64,000 bases of DNA, from assembly GCF_018129995.1 (NCBI RefSeq), contig NZ_JAFCKS010000005.1, positions 1 to 64,000 of the forward strand, read 5' to 3'. The translations under genes were made by a program, and so were the position numbers. This document shows positions 61,090 through 64,000 of this stretch, in pieces (the stretch's first letter is position 1; the number at the start of each line of letters is the position of its first letter). The stretch comes from Bradyrhizobium sp. SZCCT0153. GTDB lineage: Bacteria > Pseudomonadota > Alphaproteobacteria > Rhizobiales > Xanthobacteraceae. Below the pieces are notes generated by a model. The model ran no database searches. It was not told where the DNA came from and saw only the letters and a list, made by a program, of their open reading frames with translations.

Positions 61090-62618
61090 CCTGAAGCCGG
61101 TCCGAACCACCTCGTCAGCGCGTCCGAAAGTCCGTGCTGGCTCTGGTCTCCCACCCAGGCCACGTGGCCGTCGGGCCGCACCAGCACTGCGCCTGGCGCG
61201 GCGACCTGTCCGACGCACGGAAGCTCCCACGCGCCGTCGGTATCGGCGGCTATGTAACCGACGCGATCAGCCCAGGGCGTGACGTCGATGCCACCGGGCT
61301 TGCCGAAATCAAGGAGAACGCCGCGCGCCCGGTGCAGCAGCGTGAATAATCTCAAGCGGCGTCCTTCGATCGTCACATCGAGATCGGGCGCGCGCCGCCC
61401 GAGCAGCGGGTGCCCTTCGCCGAGATCGTAGTGAATGTCGAGCCCGCTCATCATCGCGCCAAAGCTCCGGCGCGGCGCGTCCATCGCGAGCAGTTCGGAG
61501 ACGATTTCGCGCGCGGCCTTGAGGCCGTCATCGCCGCGGCGGAGCAGGGCGATTTGTGCCCTGGTGTTGCGCAGGACGCGCGCGGCGACGGGATGGCGCT
61601 CGGTGTGGTAGGTGTCGAGCAGGCTGTCGGGCGAGGCGCCCTTGACCACTTGCGCCAGCTTCCAGCCGAGATTGACCGCATCCTGCACGCCGGTGTTGAG
61701 GCCTTGTCCGCCGACGGAATGATGGATGTGCGCGGCATCGCCGGCGAGCAGCACGCGCCCCTTGCGATAGGACGCGGCCTGCCGTGCCGCATCGGTGAAG
61801 CGGGAGATCCAGGACGGGCTGTGGAGCCCGAAATCGGTGCCGTACACGGCGACCAGAGCTTCGCTGAGATCGTGCAGGCCGGGCTCGCGGGTACGCTCGA
61901 GCGTCGCTTCGGTCACGACGGCCAGCACGCGTCCGCTCTCGGTCTTGCTGAGGCCGTGAAAGCCGAGCACGTCGTGGCGCAGGCCCCAGACGGGCTCGTC
62001 CCGCATCTCGACCTCGGCCATCAGATTGCTGAGCGTCGGATCTGTGCCGACGAAGTCGATGCCGGCGGTCTTGCGCACCAGGCTGCGTCCACCGTCGCAG
62101 CCGACGAGATAGCTTGCGCGCAACGCCTCGCCGCCGGACAGCATCACGTCGATGCCGGTTTCGTCCTGCGCGAAGCCCGTCACCTCGGCGTTTCGATAGA
62201 TCGGCACCGCGAGCTCGCTGGCCCAGCCGGCCAGAAGGCGTTCGATGTGGCTCTGCCGCAGCGCGAGGCCGTAATTGTGCCGCGTCGGCAGGTCGCTGAT
62301 GTCGAGCCTGGTCCAGGCGAAGCCCGCGAGCTGCGTGACTTGTCCCTCGCGCAGGAATCGGTCCGCGACGCCGCGCTGATCGAGGATCTCGATGGTGCGC
62401 GCGTGCAACCCGCCGGCGCGCGTGCCGACGAGCTCCTGGCTCGCGCGCCGCTCGATGACGGCGACGTCGACCTCGGCGAGCGCGAGCTCGGCGGCCAGCA
62501 TCAGTCCGGTCGGGCCGCCGCCTGCGATCACCACGGCATGCCCGGACGGCGCCGGGTTCCTCGTGCGGGCTCGCTCGCTCCGGCCGCGCGACCGCGATGT
62601 CGGAAGCAGTACAGGCAT
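61086..62618 (-). CDS. FAD-dependent monooxygenase, aromatic-ring hydroxylase type
   Basis: A 510-residue class A flavoprotein hydroxylase. The FAD motif is VVIAGGGPTGLMLAAELALA (residues about 28-47), the DG motif is in YLVGCDGGRSLVRKTAGI, and the second FAD motif is RVLLAGDAAHIHHSVGGQGL followed by NTGVQDAVNLGWKLA. The C-terminal thioredoxin-like domain typical of phenol or rifampicin monooxygenases (RLFTLLHRARGVLLDFG, then VLVRPDGHVAWVG) is present. It would hydroxylate an aromatic or polyketide substrate with NAD(P)H and oxygen; the substrate is unknown. ATG 62618 precedes a basic N-terminal tail. Confidence 0.85.
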   Translation of the reverse strand: MPVLLPTSRSRGRSERARTRNPAPSGHAVVIAGGGPTGLMLAAELALAEVDVAVIERRASQELVGTRAGGLHARTIEILDQRGVADRFLREGQVTQLAGFAWTRLDISDLPTRHNYGLALRQSHIERLLAGWASELAVPIYRNAEVTGFAQDETGIDVMLSGGEALRASYLVGCDGGRSLVRKTAGIDFVGTDPTLSNLMAEVEMRDEPVWGLRHDVLGFHGLSKTESGRVLAVVTEATLERTREPGLHDLSEALVAVYGTDFGLHSPSWISRFTDAARQAASYRKGRVLLAGDAAHIHHSVGGQGLNTGVQDAVNLGWKLAQVVKGASPDSLLDTYHTERHPVAARVLRNTRAQIALLRRGDDGLKAAREIVSELLAMDAPRRSFGAMMSGLDIHYDLGEGHPLLGRRAPDLDVTIEGRRLRLFTLLHRARGVLLDFGKPGGIDVTPWADRVGYIAADTDGAWELPCVGQVAAPGAVLVRPDGHVAWVGDQSQHGLSDALTRWFGPASG

Positions 62619-62745
62619 GTCGTGACCCCTCGTCTTGGTGGCTGGGTCGGGGGTTCTACGCGAGGGTCGGGGACTTGAAGCAAGCCCCTTGCGCACCACA
62701 TATCAAGCTGGGAGGAGGGGTCTGCGCTTTCGCGCTCGACGGTGT

Positions 62746-62775
62746 TTGACACGTCGGGCAAAACACCGGCAGAAT
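62746..62775 (+). repeat. Conserved promoter block, copy C
   Basis: TTGACA (62746-62751) and CAGAAT (62770-62775) with the same 18-base spacer as copy B, differing at one base. Confidence 0.7.
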
Positions 62776-62781
62776 GGCATC

Positions 62782-62830
62782 ATCGAAAGAGTTCGGTTCG
62801 CCCGCGCGGGAGGTTCCCGCCGCGGGTTTT
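62782..62830 (+). ncRNA. Predicted ~50-nt small RNA, copy C
   Basis: The head ATCGAAAGAGTTCGGTTC precedes the terminator CCCGCGCGGGA / TCCCGCCGCGGG and TTTTG. No plus-strand gene follows for nearly 800 bases, since the next gene (62849-63193) is on the minus strand, so this copy is a stand-alone transcript rather than a leader. Confidence 0.58.
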
Positions 62831-62848
62831 GTTTTGAGCATGCGACGT

Positions 62849-63193
62849 TCAGCAAATGCCGGTGGTTCGCTGCATGGTGCTGGCGAGTTCCTCGAACGAA
62901 AACGGTTTCCGGATCATCGGAAGGCCGTCGCGCCGAGGCTCGCGACCCGAGAGTTGCAATATCTTCAGCTCCGGGTGGCCGCGGCTGGCCAGCTCGGCCA
63001 GCTCATGGCCGTCCATGCCTGGCATGTTGATGTCCGTGATGAGGATGGAGATATTCTGGTTCTGCTTGAGCTGATCGAGCGCATCCGGGCCGCTTTGGGC
63101 GCTGACGACGTTGCAGCCGAGATCCTCCAGCATGCCGACGAGGACGTCGAGCACGCCGGGATCGTCGTCGACAACCAGCACAGTATGAGTCAT
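62849..63193 (-). CDS. Single-domain response regulator
   Basis: A 114-residue receiver (MTHTVLVVDDDPGVLDVLVG). The acidic pair is Asp9-Asp10, phosphoacceptor Asp54 in ILITDINMPGMDG, with Ser in LQLSGRE and Lys in MIRKPFSF. There is no output domain. It lies between RNA copies C and D, in the opposite direction. Its partner kinase is not in the window, unless it is the HWE kinase at 50630. Confidence 0.87.
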   Translation of the reverse strand: MTHTVLVVDDDPGVLDVLVGMLEDLGCNVVSAQSGPDALDQLKQNQNISILITDINMPGMDGHELAELASRGHPELKILQLSGREPRRDGLPMIRKPFSFEELASTMQRTTGIC

Positions 63194-63275
63194 CGCGCCA
63201 ACGTCCTTCCTGATGGAGGAGTAACGCGACGGCCATCACATATGTTCCTGTACGGCGTGGTCGAACGACCGGTGT

Positions 63276-63305
63276 TTGACACGTCGGGCAACACACCGGC
63301 ATAAT
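63276..63305 (+). repeat. Conserved promoter block, copy D
   Basis: TTGACA (63276-63281) and CATAAT (63300-63305) frame the same spacer with one change (GGCAACACACC). This copy has the best -10 box of the four. Confidence 0.7.
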
Positions 63306-63311
63306 GCCATC

Positions 63312-63363
63312 ATCGAGACGAGTTTGGTTCACCCGCGCGGAACGCATCCGCTGCGGGTTTTTT
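63312..63363 (+). ncRNA. Predicted ~50-nt small RNA, copy D
   Basis: The head ATCGAGACGAGTTTGGTTC precedes the terminator ACCCGC-GCGGA-ACGCA-TCCGC-TGCGGGT and a six-T run. Tip and loop differ from copies B and C while pairing is preserved. Confidence 0.58.
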
Positions 63364-63608
63364 CGTCTCGATTTCGAGATCGGACGGTGGCCGCGCATCC
63401 GGCCACGCACTCGTCAAACCCGGAGCGCCGATCGGCGCGCCGCCGTCCGAACCATTGCTGGCCGCGCACGCGCGAACGTGCCGGTCCGCGGCGCCGGGCC
63501 TGTTGCTCGTGCCGCTGCGGTCTTCCGGGAACGGAGATAGGGTTCGCGCCCGAAACGATCGCGCTTCGTCACGCGATCTGCCGCGCATTTCTTTCTCAAG
63601 GAGAGGTC

Positions 63609-63680
63609 ATGACAGCCTATCTGATATCGCTCGCGCTCGCGGGCCTGGTTGCAATCGTGTTGTGGGAGATTTTTTCTTGA
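63609..63680 (+). CDS. 23-residue single-helix membrane peptide
   Basis: The whole product, MTAYLISLALAGLVAIVLWE plus IFS, is one hydrophobic helix. A strong CAAGGAGAGG site lies before the ATG, and its TGA overlaps the TTG start of the next gene, indicating translational coupling. Such peptides often modulate membrane complexes, but nothing indicates which. Confidence 0.55.
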   Translation: MTAYLISLALAGLVAIVLWEIFS

Positions 63681-64000
63681 GCGAGGAGATCCAATACGCG
63701 GTTGTGAGCGAGCCGGTCCGCTTGCCCGCGCGAAGGAAGACGTCCAGCGCGCGCACCCTGACCGAAATCCGCTCGCTCGCGCGCAGCCACACCAGAACTG
63801 CACTGAAGGTGCTCGTCGGCGTCATGTGCAGCGACGACGCAACGCCGGCCGCCCGTGTCTCGGCCGCCAATGCTATCCTCGATCGCGGCTGGGGCAAGGC
63901 CGCACAGCCGATCGAGAACGGCGAGGACGGCGTGCTGGAATTGATTCACCGGATCGAGCGCATCATCGTGCATCCGGGGAGCTCGGGCGACGCTGACGGT
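63677..64000 (+). CDS. Unknown protein, paralogue of the 60487 gene, cut by the window end
   Basis: At least 108 residues from TTG 63677 (after GGGAG), open to base 64000; a GTG at 63704 is another possible start. LARSHTRTALKVLVGVM, ARVSAANAILDRGWGKAAQP and HRIERIIVHP align without gaps to the protein at 60487. It follows RNA copy D and the 23-residue peptide gene. Incomplete at the 3' end. Confidence 0.7.
   Translation, partial: MSEEIQYAVVSEPVRLPARRKTSSARTLTEIRSLARSHTRTALKVLVGVMCSDDATPAARVSAANAILDRGWGKAAQPIENGEDGVLELIHRIERIIVHPGSSGDADG

Larger units (their letters stand above)
63194..63608. other. Intergenic region carrying RNA unit D
   Basis: Promoter block 63276-63305 and RNA 63312-63363 are the only supported features. 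Frames in the remaining 245 bases to 63608 are shadows without ribosome sites. Confidence 0.45.

Noticed and set aside
61410..62678. Plus-strand open frame of 422 codons opposite the flavin monooxygenase
   Set aside because: Antisense shadow; the minus-strand frame carries all FAD motifs.

Overview
The window is high-GC DNA from an alphaproteobacterium, most likely Bradyrhizobium or a close Nitrobacteraceae relative. The evidence is the GcrA-type regulator with its C-terminal cysteine cluster, a phasin, an HWE-family histidine kinase, the sigma54-type promoter at dctA, and many small proteins of types I recognise mainly from Bradyrhizobium. This assignment is from memory, not from a search. 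I saw no rRNA, tRNA, insertion sequence or CRISPR array.

Positions 600-30130 form a nitrogen-scavenging region centred on purines. A DUF3830-puuE-uraD/uraH operon (685-2928) faces a two-gene xanthine dehydrogenase operon (6475-2925) in which the [2Fe-2S] and molybdenum subunits are one polypeptide. An 8-oxoguanine deaminase (6625-7974) is divergent from it. Two complete BMP-type ABC importers follow (12791-8087 and 20386-14519). The second carries a biuret-hydrolase-like cysteine hydrolase and a guanine-deaminase-like enzyme inside its operon. An outer-membrane channel lies between the two importers. Allantoate amidohydrolase, an unknown 457-aa protein, a DctA-type carrier, formamidase, and a TetR-adenine deaminase-NCS2 permease operon complete the region. 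Together they would import purines or related ureides, deaminate them, oxidise them to urate and open the ring to allantoate. No urate oxidase, XdhC or ureidoglycolate step is in the window. GG-N10-GC (sigma54-like) promoters precede the DUF3830/puuE operon, both sides of the xdh/8-oxoguanine deaminase intergenic region, dctA and, more weakly, allC, which suggests nitrogen-status control.

Positions 30140-39400 hold a MoxR ATPase/VWA pair, a quinone oxidoreductase, and a compact module of an S24 (LexA/CI-like) repressor, a GcrA-like protein and two unknown proteins. Similar TTCCG-N5-CGGAA operators sit inside each promoter of that module. Small secreted proteins and a phasin follow. Positions 39400-53030 are mixed metabolism: a cytochrome c, an alpha/beta hydrolase, a broken two-partner-secretion transporter, a GFA-family protein, a lower-GC flavoprotein, arginase, a SoxC/SoxD-like pair, an enolase-superfamily enzyme, an Nramp-family transporter, an HWE kinase and a PhyH-type dioxygenase.

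Positions 53030-64000 carry many microproteins, two single-domain response regulators, an SRAP protein, a secreted caspase-like protein and an aromatic-ring-type flavin monooxygenase. Three copies of a promoter-plus-terminator unit, predicted to make an RNA of about 50 nt, are also here. A fourth copy of the promoter block lies at 52138. Two copies precede paralogous small genes, the second of which runs off the window end.
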